A DNA stretch of 42,703 bases from Eubacterium sp. (GCA_003486385.1 DNFT01000100.1:1-42703), one strand, 5' to 3'. Shown: positions 31,511-40,443, counted from the first letter of the stretch. Numbers and translations are program-made. The notes: generated by a model not told the origin, from the sequence alone.

Positions 31511-32590
31511 ATGTTTATAAGTCCATCGGACCCGCGATTGATTTATTGCGGGCGTATAGATTTTGACAATCCGGACGCACCTGTCATGGTGTATCCCTCA
31601 AGCTATGTGACCTTCAGATTCACAGGAAACCTTCTGAAGGTAAAGCTCACCAACAAGCGCTCATGCTGGAGCAACAGGATGGGCTGCGTTATTGATGGCG
31701 TCCAGACAGCGTTGCTGCTGTATGAGGACAATGAGGAGCATGAGTATATTATTTATGGAGAAAATAATACTAAGAAGCAGGACATGGCGGCTGATGACCA
31801 TGATAAAGATGAAGTCTGGCATGAGGTAATTTTCTTCAAGCGACAGGACTCGGCCGACTATGTGACAATTCATGGCTTTGAGCTTGAGGATGGGGCAGAG
31901 CTTGCGACAAATGAGGCTGAGAAGAACAAGAGATTAAAGCTAGAAGTCTATGGTGACAGCGTTTCCTGCGGCGAGGTGTCGGAGGCAGTTGATTATGTGG
32001 GAAAGGCTGACCCTGTGCATAATGGGGAATTTTCCAATAGCTGGTATTCATACGCATGGATGACGGCACGGAAGCTCAACGCAAAGCTTCATAACATTTC
32101 TCAAGGCGGAATAGCGCTTCTTGACGGTACCGGCTATTTCGGGGCACCGGGGTATATTGGTGTGGAGTCATGCTATGACAAGATACAGTATTTTCCCGGC
32201 CTTGGAGAGGTAAAGCAATGGGATTTCAGCAGATATACACCGGATGTGGTTGTGGTTGCCATAGGGCAGAATGACGCACATCCCGACAACTATATGCCGG
32301 CAGATTACGATGGAGCCAAGGCAAAAAGATGGCGGGAGCGCTACGAATGGCTCATAAGAAGGCTCATGCAGCTATATCCGGAAGCTAGGATAGTCCTTGC
32401 TACAACCATACTCATTCATGACGCGGCATGGGACAGGGCGATATATGATGTGTGCAGGAGGATAGCCTCCGGCAGGGTTCATCATTTTCTTTATAAGAGG
32501 AATGGGGCAGGAACTCCGGGACATATCAGAATACCTGAGGCGCAGGAAATGTCTGAGGAGCTTGCAGCATATATACAGAGGATTATGTAA
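31511..32590 (+). CDS. Carbohydrate esterase family 2 acetylesterase
   Basis: This 359-residue two-domain esterase should remove O-acetyl groups from manno-oligosaccharides. The N-terminal beta-sandwich (about residues 1-135; YPSSYVTFRFTGNLLKVKLT) is typical of CE2. The SGNH hydrolase domain has nucleophile S150 in LEVYGDSVSCGE, a Gly block LHNISQGGIALL, the Asn block VVAIGQNDAHP and the C-terminal His in PGHIRIPEAQEMSEELAAYI. No signal peptide, so it acts inside the cell. In Roseburia, CE2 and CE17 esterases act together with complementary positional preferences on acetylated mannan, and the CE17 gene follows here. Confidence 0.88.
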   Translation: MFISPSDPRLIYCGRIDFDNPDAPVMVYPSSYVTFRFTGNLLKVKLTNKRSCWSNRMGCVIDGVQTALLLYEDNEEHEYIIYGENNTKKQDMAADDHDKDEVWHEVIFFKRQDSADYVTIHGFELEDGAELATNEAEKNKRLKLEVYGDSVSCGEVSEAVDYVGKADPVHNGEFSNSWYSYAWMTARKLNAKLHNISQGGIALLDGTGYFGAPGYIGVESCYDKIQYFPGLGEVKQWDFSRYTPDVVVVAIGQNDAHPDNYMPADYDGAKAKRWRERYEWLIRRLMQLYPEARIVLATTILIHDAAWDRAIYDVCRRIASGRVHHFLYKRNGAGTPGHIRIPEAQEMSEELAAYIQRIM

Positions 32591-32616
32591 ACAGAAGAAA
32601 GCAAATATTAATGGCT

Positions 32617-32782
32617 GGTAATTGCGAAATTCGGTGTGCGATAACTGTAGGTTGTGCAATTTTGCTAGTATCATTTCGGACACATTAGTTCGACACAGCC
32701 GAACTATTGCGACGTTCAAAAGGTCCGGCGGTGTACTAGTTTGCACAACTGTTTACCGGCAAAAATGAATTTCGCAATTACC
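32617..32782. repeat. MITE-like inverted repeat, long copy B
   Basis: The termini GGTAATTGCGAAATTC (32617-32632) and GAATTTCGCAATTACC (32767-32782) are perfect reverse complements. Further in, GTTGTGCAA (32651-) pairs with TTGCACAAC (32741-32749), then CTAGTA, CGGAC and AGTTCG blocks pair to the centre, making one long hairpin of 166 bp. Homologous to copies A and C. It contains no coding frame. It ends about 20 bases before the AAGGAG ribosome binding site of the CE17 gene and fills most of the 224-base gap. Confidence 0.8.
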
Positions 32783-32814
32783 TGATTCATAATTATAATA
32801 AGGAGAATGGTAGC

Positions 32815-33984
32815 ATGAATGAACTGGCAAAATATATAGATTTTGGGCAAGGGGTTGCCAATCCGGGATACATCTGGAATATAAAGGATGTGATGAAGAG
32901 AGCAGAGGCGGGCGAGAAGCTCACAATAGGATTTATCGGCGGTTCGATAACACAGGGAAGCCTGTCATCCACACCTCAGAAATGCTATGCATATCTTGTG
33001 TATGAATGGTGGGTAAGGACATTCCCACAGGCAGAATTTAAGTATGTCAATGCAGGCATAGGCGGAACTACGTCACAGTTCGGCGTTGCCAGGGCACAGG
33101 ATGACCTGCTTGATGCGGAGCCTGATTTTGTGATAGCAGAATTTTCGGTAAATGATGAGAGCACCGGGCATTTCGAGGAGACTTATGAAGGACTTGTGAG
33201 AAAAATCCTTTCGTCCAAATCACATCCCGCACTTATGCTTGTCCACAATGTGTGCTATAACAATGGAGCCAGCGCAGAGCTTGTACATTCAAGAATTGCA
33301 AGGCACTACAATATTCCGTCGGTGAGCATGCAGAGCACGCTGTATAAGGCTCTTTTGAATTGTAGATTTGACAACAGAAGAATTACCCCGGATGACCTTC
33401 ACCCTAATGACTGTGGGCATGAACTTGTCAGCATGGTTATTACAAAAAGGCTTGAGCAGATAAAAAATACGGTAAAGGCAGAATACGAGACGGCAAAATC
33501 ACAGAGAGCTGCAGCGCAGCCTGATGCCGGAGCTGCCGCTCTGCTCCCGGAGCCATTGACAGCCAATGCCTACGAGGATTCGGTAAGATACCGGAATTAT
33601 AACTCAACCCCGGAGCTTGACGGCTTTAAGGCTGATATGTCTGAGCAGAGGGATATCACGGACTGCTTTAAGAAGGGTTATACTGCTTCCGAGAACGGAG
33701 CGTGCATTACTTTCAAGGTAAAGGGAAGCTGCATAGCTGTACAGTTTAGAAAGACAATACATAAGCCTGCACCTGTTGCGGTCGCAGTTATTGACGGCGA
33801 TGAGGCGAATGCGGTGACACTTGATGCTAATTTCGATGAGACCTGGGGAGATAAGCTTGAGCTGTACACGCTATTAGAGCATGGTGAGAATAAGGAACAC
33901 ACGGTGCAGATTAAGCTGGTAAAGACAAGTGAAGCTGATGCCTCGGAGTTCTATCTTGTGTCGATTATCGCAAGCGGACGCTAG
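32815..33984 (+). CDS. Mannan O-acetylesterase, CE17-like
   Basis: This 389-residue protein has an N-terminal SGNH hydrolase domain and a C-terminal beta-sandwich. The nucleophile is S44 in IGFIGGSITQGSLSS. The Gly block is YVNAGIGGTTSQFG, the Asn block is VIAEFSVNDESTG and the D-x-x-H motif is D193-H196 in DDLHPNDCGHELVS. Residues from about 265 to the end (DITDCFKKGYTASENGACIT onward) resemble a CBM35-like domain. The two-domain layout matches the characterised Roseburia CE17 enzyme that removes 2-O-acetyl groups from mannose. No signal peptide. A MITE-like repeat separates it from CE2, but the order agrees with one catabolic unit. Confidence 0.85.
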   Translation: MNELAKYIDFGQGVANPGYIWNIKDVMKRAEAGEKLTIGFIGGSITQGSLSSTPQKCYAYLVYEWWVRTFPQAEFKYVNAGIGGTTSQFGVARAQDDLLDAEPDFVIAEFSVNDESTGHFEETYEGLVRKILSSKSHPALMLVHNVCYNNGASAELVHSRIARHYNIPSVSMQSTLYKALLNCRFDNRRITPDDLHPNDCGHELVSMVITKRLEQIKNTVKAEYETAKSQRAAAQPDAGAAALLPEPLTANAYEDSVRYRNYNSTPELDGFKADMSEQRDITDCFKKGYTASENGACITFKVKGSCIAVQFRKTIHKPAPVAVAVIDGDEANAVTLDANFDETWGDKLELYTLLEHGENKEHTVQIKLVKTSEADASEFYLVSIIASGR

Positions 33985-34141
33985 GAGCAATGGTACAAAA
34001 AGCTATAAGACTGTATGAGATATTCAGATATTGAGGAATATAGTCTGATTACGCTTACTTGAAACGTAAAAAATTTAAACGCTAAATAATTAGACTATAA
34101 ATACAAATAGAAAAATAGGAATATAGAAAAAGGAGAAAACT

Positions 34142-35521
34142 ATGTTCAGGGACGATTTCGTGTGGGGCGTTGCGAGCAGCGCCTATCAGGTTGAGGGCAC
34201 AGACCCGGAGGACGGAAGAGGTAAATGTGTGTGGGACGTGTTTACTGAGGAAGGGCATATTCATGAGAACCAGAATGCGTACACAGCATGTGACCATATG
34301 CATAGGTATAAAGAAGACTATGCACTTATGAGACAACTGGGTATAAAGGCATACCGTTTTTCGATGAACTGGGCGAGGATACTTCCTGAGGGAACAGGCA
34401 GAGTGAATGAAAAGGCGATAGCCATGTACCGTGATATGATTGTCACAATGAAGGAGAACGGAATCACGCCATACATCACAATGTTTCACTGGGAGCTTCC
34501 GCAGGCGCTTCAGGTAAAGGGTGGCTGGCTCAATCCTCAGATTGTGGATTGGTTTGGTGAGTATGCCAGGGTGATAGCCGAGAATTTTGCGGATTTGTGC
34601 GATTATTTTATAACGATAAACGAGCCGCAGTGTGTTGTCGGACTTGGACACCTCAGTGCCGTGCATGCGCCGGGTGTCAGGCACACGGTTACGGACACAT
34701 TCCAGATTGCGCATAATCTGTTAAAGGCTCATGGGCAGGCTGTCATCAATTTAAGAAAATATGCAGGAAGACCAATCAAGGTAGGCTATGCCCCTACAGG
34801 TGGGGTCGCATATCCTTATACTGATTCGCCGGAGGATATCGAGGCGGCAAGGAAGGTGTATTTCGGTTTCTATAATCCATTGGACAACTGGACATGGAAT
34901 GTAGCATGGTTCTCCGACCCGGTATTTTTGGGACATTATCCTGAGGAAGGGCTTAAAAAATTCAAAAAATATCTTCCGGATATTACCAAAGAGGATATGG
35001 AGCTTATTCATCAGCCGCTTGATTTTATGGGACAGAATATTTATAACGGTTACTTCGTACGAGCCGGAAAGGATGGAGAACCGGAGTTCGTCGACAGGGC
35101 ACCGGGCTTTCCAAGGACGGCGGCAGGCTGGCCTGTGACACCGCGTGCATTCTATTACGGCATTAAGTTCTTATATGAGAGGTACAAGCTGCCACTGTAC
35201 ATAACCGAAAATGGTATGTCCTGCCATGACCTTGTAAGCAGTGACCACAAGGTGCATGACCCTAACCGCATAACCTTCCTTGAGAGCTACATAAAGGGGA
35301 TGGAGAAGGCAATAGATGAAGGCGCGGATGTACGAGGATATTTTGAGTGGACCTTTCTTGATAACTTTGAGTGGGCGGATGGATATACACAGCGCTTCGG
35401 AATGGTTTACGTGGACTTCACAACCCAGGAGCGCATACCAAAGGATTCAGCTTACTGGTATTCCAAGGTGATTGAGAGCAACGGAAGGTGCCTGCCGGAG
35501 ACGGGAATACTGTGGTGTTAA
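34142..35521 (+). CDS. Beta-glucosidase, GH1
   Basis: This 459-residue cytoplasmic (beta/alpha)8 enzyme releases glucose (or a related sugar) from the non-reducing end of beta-linked oligosaccharides. The acid/base is E161 in TINEPQCVVGLG and the nucleophile E356 in PLYITENGMSCHD. The N-terminal GH1 signature FVWGVASSAYQVEGT is intact. No phosphate-binding features of 6-phospho-glycosidases are evident, which fits ABC rather than PTS uptake. Ribosome binding site AAAGGAG. In this locus it would trim glucose from glucomannan oligosaccharides so that GH130 can act. The 157-base leader is AT-rich (TTGAAACG at 34059) and may hold a promoter, but no clear -10 spacing was found. A strong terminator follows. 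Confidence 0.95.
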   Translation: MFRDDFVWGVASSAYQVEGTDPEDGRGKCVWDVFTEEGHIHENQNAYTACDHMHRYKEDYALMRQLGIKAYRFSMNWARILPEGTGRVNEKAIAMYRDMIVTMKENGITPYITMFHWELPQALQVKGGWLNPQIVDWFGEYARVIAENFADLCDYFITINEPQCVVGLGHLSAVHAPGVRHTVTDTFQIAHNLLKAHGQAVINLRKYAGRPIKVGYAPTGGVAYPYTDSPEDIEAARKVYFGFYNPLDNWTWNVAWFSDPVFLGHYPEEGLKKFKKYLPDITKEDMELIHQPLDFMGQNIYNGYFVRAGKDGEPEFVDRAPGFPRTAAGWPVTPRAFYYGIKFLYERYKLPLYITENGMSCHDLVSSDHKVHDPNRITFLESYIKGMEKAIDEGADVRGYFEWTFLDNFEWADGYTQRFGMVYVDFTTQERIPKDSAYWYSKVIESNGRCLPETGILWC

Positions 35522-35595
35522 CTACCGGAAATAAGGCAAAACAGAGCAATCAGGGAGTTTTAAGTCTGCTTGCGTAATAGTGCAGAGGTTTATGG

Positions 35596-35626
35596 ATGTT
35601 GGGGCTTTGCCCCAACATTTTTTTTT
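35596..35626 (+). terminator. Strong intrinsic terminator after GH1
   Basis: ATGTTGGGGC at 35596-35605 and GCCCCAACAT at 35609-35618 form a perfect 10-bp stem with a TTT loop, followed by eight T. It separates the GH27 gene from the upstream unit. Confidence 0.93.
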
Positions 35627-35628
35627 GA

Positions 35629-35657
35629 TAGACTTAATTTTTTCTATATGTTATAAC
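35629..35657 (+). promoter_or_regulatory. Promoter of the GH27 gene
   Basis: TATAAC at 35652-35657 with an extended TG (35649-35650), and TAGACT at 35629-35634 as a 4-of-6 -35 at 17-base spacing. The strong terminator directly upstream makes a separate promoter necessary. Confidence 0.55.
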
Positions 35658-35704
35658 AAAAATAGCAGATAAAAATATTTGCAGGGAGAAGGAGAAGCAA
35701 AAAA

Positions 35705-36952
35705 ATGGGAATGGTATTTAAAAATCCGCCTATGGGGTGGAACAGTTATGACTATTATGACACAACCGTAAATGAGGAGCAGGTGAAGGCAAATGCTGAC
35801 TTTATGGCAAAGCACCTTAAGGAATGTGGCTGGGAGTACGTTGTTGTGGATATTGCATGGTATTCCAAGGAGGCCGGACAGCAGAGGGATAAGTTCCAGT
35901 ACGTTCCTTTTGCCAGGTTAGAGATGGATGAATATTCGAGACTACTTCCGGATGTGGACAGATTTCCTTCATCGAGGGATGGCAGGGGCTTTGGACCGCT
36001 GGCGGATTACGTGCATGGACTGGGACTTAAATTCGGCATACATATAATGAGGGGAATACCGCGTTGTGCGGCATATTTCCGTACAAAAATTAAAAATACG
36101 GATTTTACAGCGAACCAGATTGCAGCCCCTGATTCTATCTGCTTCTGGAACCCGGATATGTATGGGGTAAATCCGGACGCCGATGGAGCACAGGCATACT
36201 ACGATTCGCTCCTTGAACTGTATGCTTCATGGGGCGTTGACTTTATTAAATGCGATGACATCTGTCGTATGGATGCGAGGTCGAGTAAGGATGAGATTAT
36301 GATGCTCCATAGGGCAATAGAAAAGTGCGGAAGAGATGTGGTTCTCAGCCTGTCACCGGGACCTGCTATTGTAGATGAGCATGACTTTTATTTTGAAAAT
36401 GCGAACATGTGGCGTATCACGGATGATTTCTGGGATCACTGGGAGTCCCTGCTTGATATGTTTGACAGATGTAAAAACTGGCAGGACTATGTCAAGGACG
36501 GCGGATACCCGGACTGCGATATGCTTCCGCTTGGCAGATTGGGCAAGGGCTTCGGACAGGAAAGGGACACTAATTTCACATACGATGAGCAGAAGACCAT
36601 GCTGACACTCTGGACAATATTCCGTTCACCGCTGATGTTAGGTGCAGAGCTCACCAAGCTTGATAAGCAGACGATAGAACTTCTCACCAACAAGGATGTA
36701 TATGAGATGTTTAAGAAGGCGCGCGGAGCAAGGGAGACTATGCGAAGTGACAGCTGCATTGTATGGCAGAGCGAATCCGCCGATAAGAAATATAAGGCAA
36801 TTTTTAATATAACCAACAAGGCACTGGATGTCACCTCAGATATTCTTGAGGAGGTGCAGCAGAATGTGAAGGAGCTGTGGTCGGGAAAAGAACTTGGTGA
36901 GCAGAAGGAGTGGAAGATTCCGGCACATGGAGTGTTGCTGTTTGCATGGTAA
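35705..36952 (+). CDS. GH27-type alpha-galactosidase-like hydrolase
   Basis: This 415-residue protein has a (beta/alpha)8 barrel and C-terminal beta domain of GH27 type. It shows PPMGWNSYDYYDTTVNE, WEYVVVDIAWYS, LGLKFGIHIMRGIPR, VDFIKCDDICRM (nucleophile at the first Asp of CDD), WRITDDFWDHWESLLDMF (acid/base Asp) and FRSPLMLGAELTKLD. The usual GH27 nucleophile motif is KYDNC, so KCDDI and the IMRGIPR segment mark a divergent subgroup. The activity is probably alpha-galactosidase, but a related exo-activity such as beta-L-arabinopyranosidase cannot be excluded. No signal peptide. It complements GH36 in the locus and has its own promoter. Confidence 0.85.
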   Translation: MGMVFKNPPMGWNSYDYYDTTVNEEQVKANADFMAKHLKECGWEYVVVDIAWYSKEAGQQRDKFQYVPFARLEMDEYSRLLPDVDRFPSSRDGRGFGPLADYVHGLGLKFGIHIMRGIPRCAAYFRTKIKNTDFTANQIAAPDSICFWNPDMYGVNPDADGAQAYYDSLLELYASWGVDFIKCDDICRMDARSSKDEIMMLHRAIEKCGRDVVLSLSPGPAIVDEHDFYFENANMWRITDDFWDHWESLLDMFDRCKNWQDYVKDGGYPDCDMLPLGRLGKGFGQERDTNFTYDEQKTMLTLWTIFRSPLMLGAELTKLDKQTIELLTNKDVYEMFKKARGARETMRSDSCIVWQSESADKKYKAIFNITNKALDVTSDILEEVQQNVKELWSGKELGEQKEWKIPAHGVLLFAW

Positions 36953-37029
36953 TTATGTAGGTGATATAGATATTTTGGTGATACAGATAATTTTTTAATA
37001 AAGTATTGGTGCGCCTGTACGGTGCATGG

Positions 37030-37126
37030 AAAAGCCTTGAGAGCAAGAATAATTGATATGTATTATCTTTTCGCCGGCAGTTCGGCGAGAGGCGGATATA
37101 TCAATTATTAAGCTCTCAAGGCTTTT
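37030..37126. terminator. Bidirectional terminator between convergent genes
   Basis: AAAAGCCTTGAGAGC at 37030-37044 pairs perfectly with 37112-37126. AATAATTGATAT at 37048-37059 pairs with 37098-37109. An inner hairpin TCGCCG/CGGCGA closes the centre. Both outer arms carry A/T runs that serve as U-tracts on either strand. It lies between the GH27 gene (+) and the AAA-ATPase gene (-). Confidence 0.8.
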
Positions 37127-37130
37127 AAAT

Positions 37131-38711
37131 TTATGGTTTTACATATTCTTCTATTGTACAGCTATGATGTTTCTTGTCTTTTCCCTCAGAATCATAGTTG
37201 ATTCCAACAAGCAGAATCCTGTCGCTGTAATCTGCAAGTGCACCGTGGTAGCGGTTAGCCTTTATCTGCTGCAGGGCAGTGTCGGCAGACTGGTTGTACT
37301 TTAGCTCCACAATCATTGCGGGTCTGTGCCCGGCATTAGCTCTTGGAATGAAGGCAAAATCGGCAAAACCCTTTCCGGCAGGCATTTCACGGATGATATT
37401 GTAGTATGCCGGCGCGGTGAAGTATGCCATCGTGAGAACACAGCTCAGAGAATTTTCGTCATTGTATTTTAACACGGAGGTGTAGGTATCGTGGGCGAGT
37501 TCGATGAGTTCGGCGACTCTCTCTGCGTTCCCTTCGATTGTTTCATCGAGCAGCTCATCGCAAGTCGAAATTGCCCTGGCTATATCAGACCATTCACCTG
37601 TCTGAAGTGCCGCCTCAAATGCGGTTGCAACCTCATAATTAGGTATAAACGCTTTCTTCCTGTCCGAATCATACCCAAGATATCCAAGATGAATAAGTGC
37701 TGTCAGCGCGTCGTCCTTGGAGGCTATTGTTGAAAAATCATTTTTGAAAGTGTTGGTATTGACCCTTACCATGCTGCCGGCTAACATCGCCATGATATCA
37801 TCTTTAAGACCGGCATAATTCATGGTGATAAACGTATTGATTGACGCAAAGGAGGATGTGTTTTTCCAATACGAATCAAAATCCTGCCTGTCCATTGCCA
37901 TGGATACGGAATTAGGGTTATACATGTGCATTCCATCTATCAGATATCCGTTGTACCATGCTTTCGTACTGTCAAAATCCATATCATACTGTTTGCATAG
38001 ATTCTTAACTTCGTCTTCCGTGAAGCCATAATACTCTGTAATCGGTTTTGATTTGAGCATTGTGTACTCCCTGAAGTTGTTGAGCGCCGATTCATCCTTA
38101 ATCTTTTTGATTGGCAGAATACCTGTGATATATGCCAGAGCAAGGAAGGACTTGGATTCCTCCGACTTGAACAGTGAGTGAAGGAACTGCAAATATTTGT
38201 GAATCAGATTTTCGTCATGGCTGTTTCTGATTATACAATCCCATTCATCGATAATAATTACAAAGGCGGTATCAGTTTTTCGATAAATCTCATATATGAG
38301 CAGATAAAGCTCTTTTTCATAATTAAGCGAATCACCATACACTTCCCTAAAGTCATCGCAGATACGCTCTTTGATAGACTCTGTCAAGTCCTCCTTATGA
38401 AAATCCCAGACAGAAGAGATATCCAGATGTATAACATTATACTTGTTCATATGTTTCTTGTAATCTGCATTGGAAGCAAGCTTCGTATCCTCAAAAAGCT
38501 TTGTCGAATCGCAGCCAAGGCTATAGTAGGCATCAATCATTCCCGCGGCATGCGACTTGCCGAAACGTCTAGCGTGGCTTAGAGCAATACATTTGTCATC
38601 AGTGAATAATCTGCGGTTAAGAAAGTTCAATAAATTTGTCTTATCAACATAAACCATACTGTTTCTTGCCTGTCTGAAACTTGCATTACTTGGATTGAAA
38701 TATATTCCCAT
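37131..38711 (-). CDS. AAA-ATPase-like protein with PD-(D/E)XK nuclease domain
   Basis: This 526-residue protein belongs to a large family common in gut bacteria (Pfam AAA-ATPase_like plus PD-(D/E)XK nuclease superfamily). The N-terminal ATPase starts MGIYFNPSNASFRQARNSM and has the degenerate P-loop HARRFGKSHAAGMI and Walker B AFVIIIDEWDCI. The C-terminal nuclease-like domain shows FADFAFIPR and PAMIVELKYNQ (D and E-x-K). The family's function is not established. Suggestions include mobile-element or defence roles. The start is ATG at 38711 after GGGAGGTG, not the TTG at 38729. It is the only clear minus-strand gene in the window and is closed by a bidirectional terminator. Confidence 0.85.
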   Translation of the reverse strand: MGIYFNPSNASFRQARNSMVYVDKTNLLNFLNRRLFTDDKCIALSHARRFGKSHAAGMIDAYYSLGCDSTKLFEDTKLASNADYKKHMNKYNVIHLDISSVWDFHKEDLTESIKERICDDFREVYGDSLNYEKELYLLIYEIYRKTDTAFVIIIDEWDCIIRNSHDENLIHKYLQFLHSLFKSEESKSFLALAYITGILPIKKIKDESALNNFREYTMLKSKPITEYYGFTEDEVKNLCKQYDMDFDSTKAWYNGYLIDGMHMYNPNSVSMAMDRQDFDSYWKNTSSFASINTFITMNYAGLKDDIMAMLAGSMVRVNTNTFKNDFSTIASKDDALTALIHLGYLGYDSDRKKAFIPNYEVATAFEAALQTGEWSDIARAISTCDELLDETIEGNAERVAELIELAHDTYTSVLKYNDENSLSCVLTMAYFTAPAYYNIIREMPAGKGFADFAFIPRANAGHRPAMIVELKYNQSADTALQQIKANRYHGALADYSDRILLVGINYDSEGKDKKHHSCTIEEYVKP

Positions 38712-38878
38712 TATCAATTCACCTCCCAAAGTCTTATTAATATAGTATAATTTTTTTATTATATTATGTCAAATAAGACATTGTAATTAAGGTAAACATT
38801 TGGTTATGGCAGAGCCGGACGTTGGACATGAGTAATATTCTGTATACAAAGTCCGTGTATCACTTTTTAAACTCATAG

Positions 38879-38907
38879 TCATACCTTTTGGAAATTATAC
38901 ATACATT
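38879..38907 (+). promoter_or_regulatory. Sigma-E promoter of spoIIID
   Basis: CATACATT at 38900-38907 closely matches the sigma-E -10 consensus CATACAMT. TCATACC at 38879-38885 is a partial match to the -35 KMATATT, with the standard 14-base spacer. spoIIID is a known sigma-E gene. The predicted leader is about 20 bases. Confidence 0.7.
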
Positions 38908-38934
38908 GTAAAAAAGATTCTTAAGGGGTATTTT

Positions 38935-39198
38935 TTGAAGGGTTATATCGAGGAAAGGGCGATGGAGATTGCCTCCTACATTATCGAGAATAACTGCACC
39001 GTGCGTCAGGCTGCCAAGCAGTATGGGATAAGTAAGAGTACCGTACACAAGGACGTCGCCGAGCGTCTTCCTGCCATCAATTCGGAGCTTGCAAGGCAGG
39101 CACGTGAGATACTTGAGTTAAACAAGAGCGAGAGGCACATCCGCGGTGGACTTGCCACCAGGGAGAAATATCTGCATCTGCATAATGCACATACATAA
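38935..39198 (+). CDS. spoIIID: Mother-cell regulator SpoIIID
   Basis: This 87-residue DNA-binding protein acts in the mother cell after sigma-E to switch genes on or off before sigma-K. The whole protein is family-like: KGYIEERAMEIASYIIENNC, the helix-turn-helix TVRQAAKQYGISKSTVHKDV and the basic tail LNKSERHIRGGLATREKYL. The start is TTG at 38935, after AAGGGG. No suitable ATG exists, and the residues from the second position agree with the family. The sigma-E-like promoter upstream supports the call. Confidence 0.95.
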   Translation: MKGYIEERAMEIASYIIENNCTVRQAAKQYGISKSTVHKDVAERLPAINSELARQAREILELNKSERHIRGGLATREKYLHLHNAHT

Positions 39199-39228
39199 TG
39201 AGAGCAGGAAAATTTTAAACATTGAAGG

Positions 39229-39276
39229 GGCTGCTGTTATGGAGATATGAAATATTCTTAATAACAGCAGCCTTTT
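39229..39276 (+). terminator. Intrinsic terminator after spoIIID
   Basis: GGCTGCTGTTAT at 39229-39240 pairs perfectly with ATAACAGCAGCC at 39261-39272, followed by TTTT. The AT-rich remainder of the gap to 39612 shows no gene or clear structure. Confidence 0.85.
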
Positions 39277-39612
39277 ATAAAATGATTCTAAGAAATGTGT
39301 TGAATGTTTTGTAAATTCATGTCTGGTAAACAGAAATTAGATTATATAGTTGGCAATGTCATTTGAATATAAAATAAAAATTGCAGCAATAAATTGTGTT
39401 TCCACAAAAGAAAAAAGGCATATCACAGATAAATAAAAGATGAATATGCGGTAAGAGCTACCTGAATGTATCAATAATGAAAAACTATTATATAGAAATT
39501 AGGAAGCGCCTTTGGTATAATAGACTGGTTATAATATTTATTATTTCATACTGCAGTTATTAAAAACGGATTTATATTACATCTATAAAATGGCATTATC
39601 TTGGAGGCGGAC

Positions 39613-40314
39613 ATGGAAATAAAGTGTGTGTGGGAACATAATGGCAATGATACTCTGTTGTATGCTGAGGATTATGTAGGAGCATTTACAAGAGGCAAAA
39701 ATCTGGATATCGCATTAGAAAAAATGCAGAATGAAATTCAGTCATATCTGGCGTGGTGTGGTGAAAGTAAAGAAGCAGTAAACCCGGTAGTGGTTCAGGA
39801 GAAAACGTCTGAGCTGGAGATTAAGGACGCAGACAGCGATGTTATTTTTATATCGGAAGAAGAACCATTGACTATGGAAGAATATATAAGATTAAGAGAG
39901 CTGGCACTAAAGTCGGCTTTGGATTTTCAAAAACTCTATGATATGGTGCCGGATAAGGACAAAAGTGTCCTGCCCATAAGGAAAACTTTTTATGGTGAGG
40001 TTCCGCGTACAGCGAAGGAAATATATTTGCATACAAAGAATGTGAATAGTTACTACTTTGGGGAGATAGGAATTGACACGGACAACGGAGTCGCTATCAC
40101 GGAGTGCCGTAAAAGGGGATTTGAAAAGCTGGAAGCGACACAGGATTTTTTAAGTGGCAGACTTCGGAAAGGGAGTTATGATGAGATGTGGTCTGTGAGA
40201 AAAGTGCTGCGCCGTTTTGTCTGGCATGACAGGATTCATGCAAAAGCAATGTGGAAGATGATGAAGAAAACATTTCCGGAAGTACAATTCGATGATGTTT
40301 TTCTTTTTGGTTAG
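39613..40314 (+). CDS. Unknown protein with HicB-like N-terminus
   Basis: This 233-residue protein is not firmly recognised. Residues 1-50 (MEIKCVWEHNGNDTLLYAED, GAFTRGKNLDIALEKMQNEI) resemble the HicB antitoxin fold, which is a degraded RNase-H-like domain. The rest is mainly helical, with a C-terminal segment VRKVLRRFVWHDRIHAKAMW, rich in His and Arg, that recalls DinB-type helical bundles. That similarity is weak. No HicA-type toxin gene is adjacent. The start is ATG at 39613 with GGAGG six bases upstream; the TTG at 39601 lies within that ribosome binding site. The gene stands alone between the spoIIID terminator and the defence-like region. Confidence 0.6.
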   Translation: MEIKCVWEHNGNDTLLYAEDYVGAFTRGKNLDIALEKMQNEIQSYLAWCGESKEAVNPVVVQEKTSELEIKDADSDVIFISEEEPLTMEEYIRLRELALKSALDFQKLYDMVPDKDKSVLPIRKTFYGEVPRTAKEIYLHTKNVNSYYFGEIGIDTDNGVAITECRKRGFEKLEATQDFLSGRLRKGSYDEMWSVRKVLRRFVWHDRIHAKAMWKMMKKTFPEVQFDDVFLFG

Positions 40315-40443
40315 AAAGTTGCATTATGCAAAGAAAAGAAGCTTATATATAACGCTTACCTAAGTCATTTACCAATATTGAAATGGTGTAGCCTATAATG
40401 AGTAGTTTAATCAGATTTTCGATGGATTCTGAGGGTTTATGAG

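Noticed and set aside
37020..37130. The long hairpin after GH27 as another MITE copy
   Set aside because: It shares no terminal or inner sequence with copies A to C, and its position between convergent genes with U-tracts on both strands fits a bidirectional terminator.
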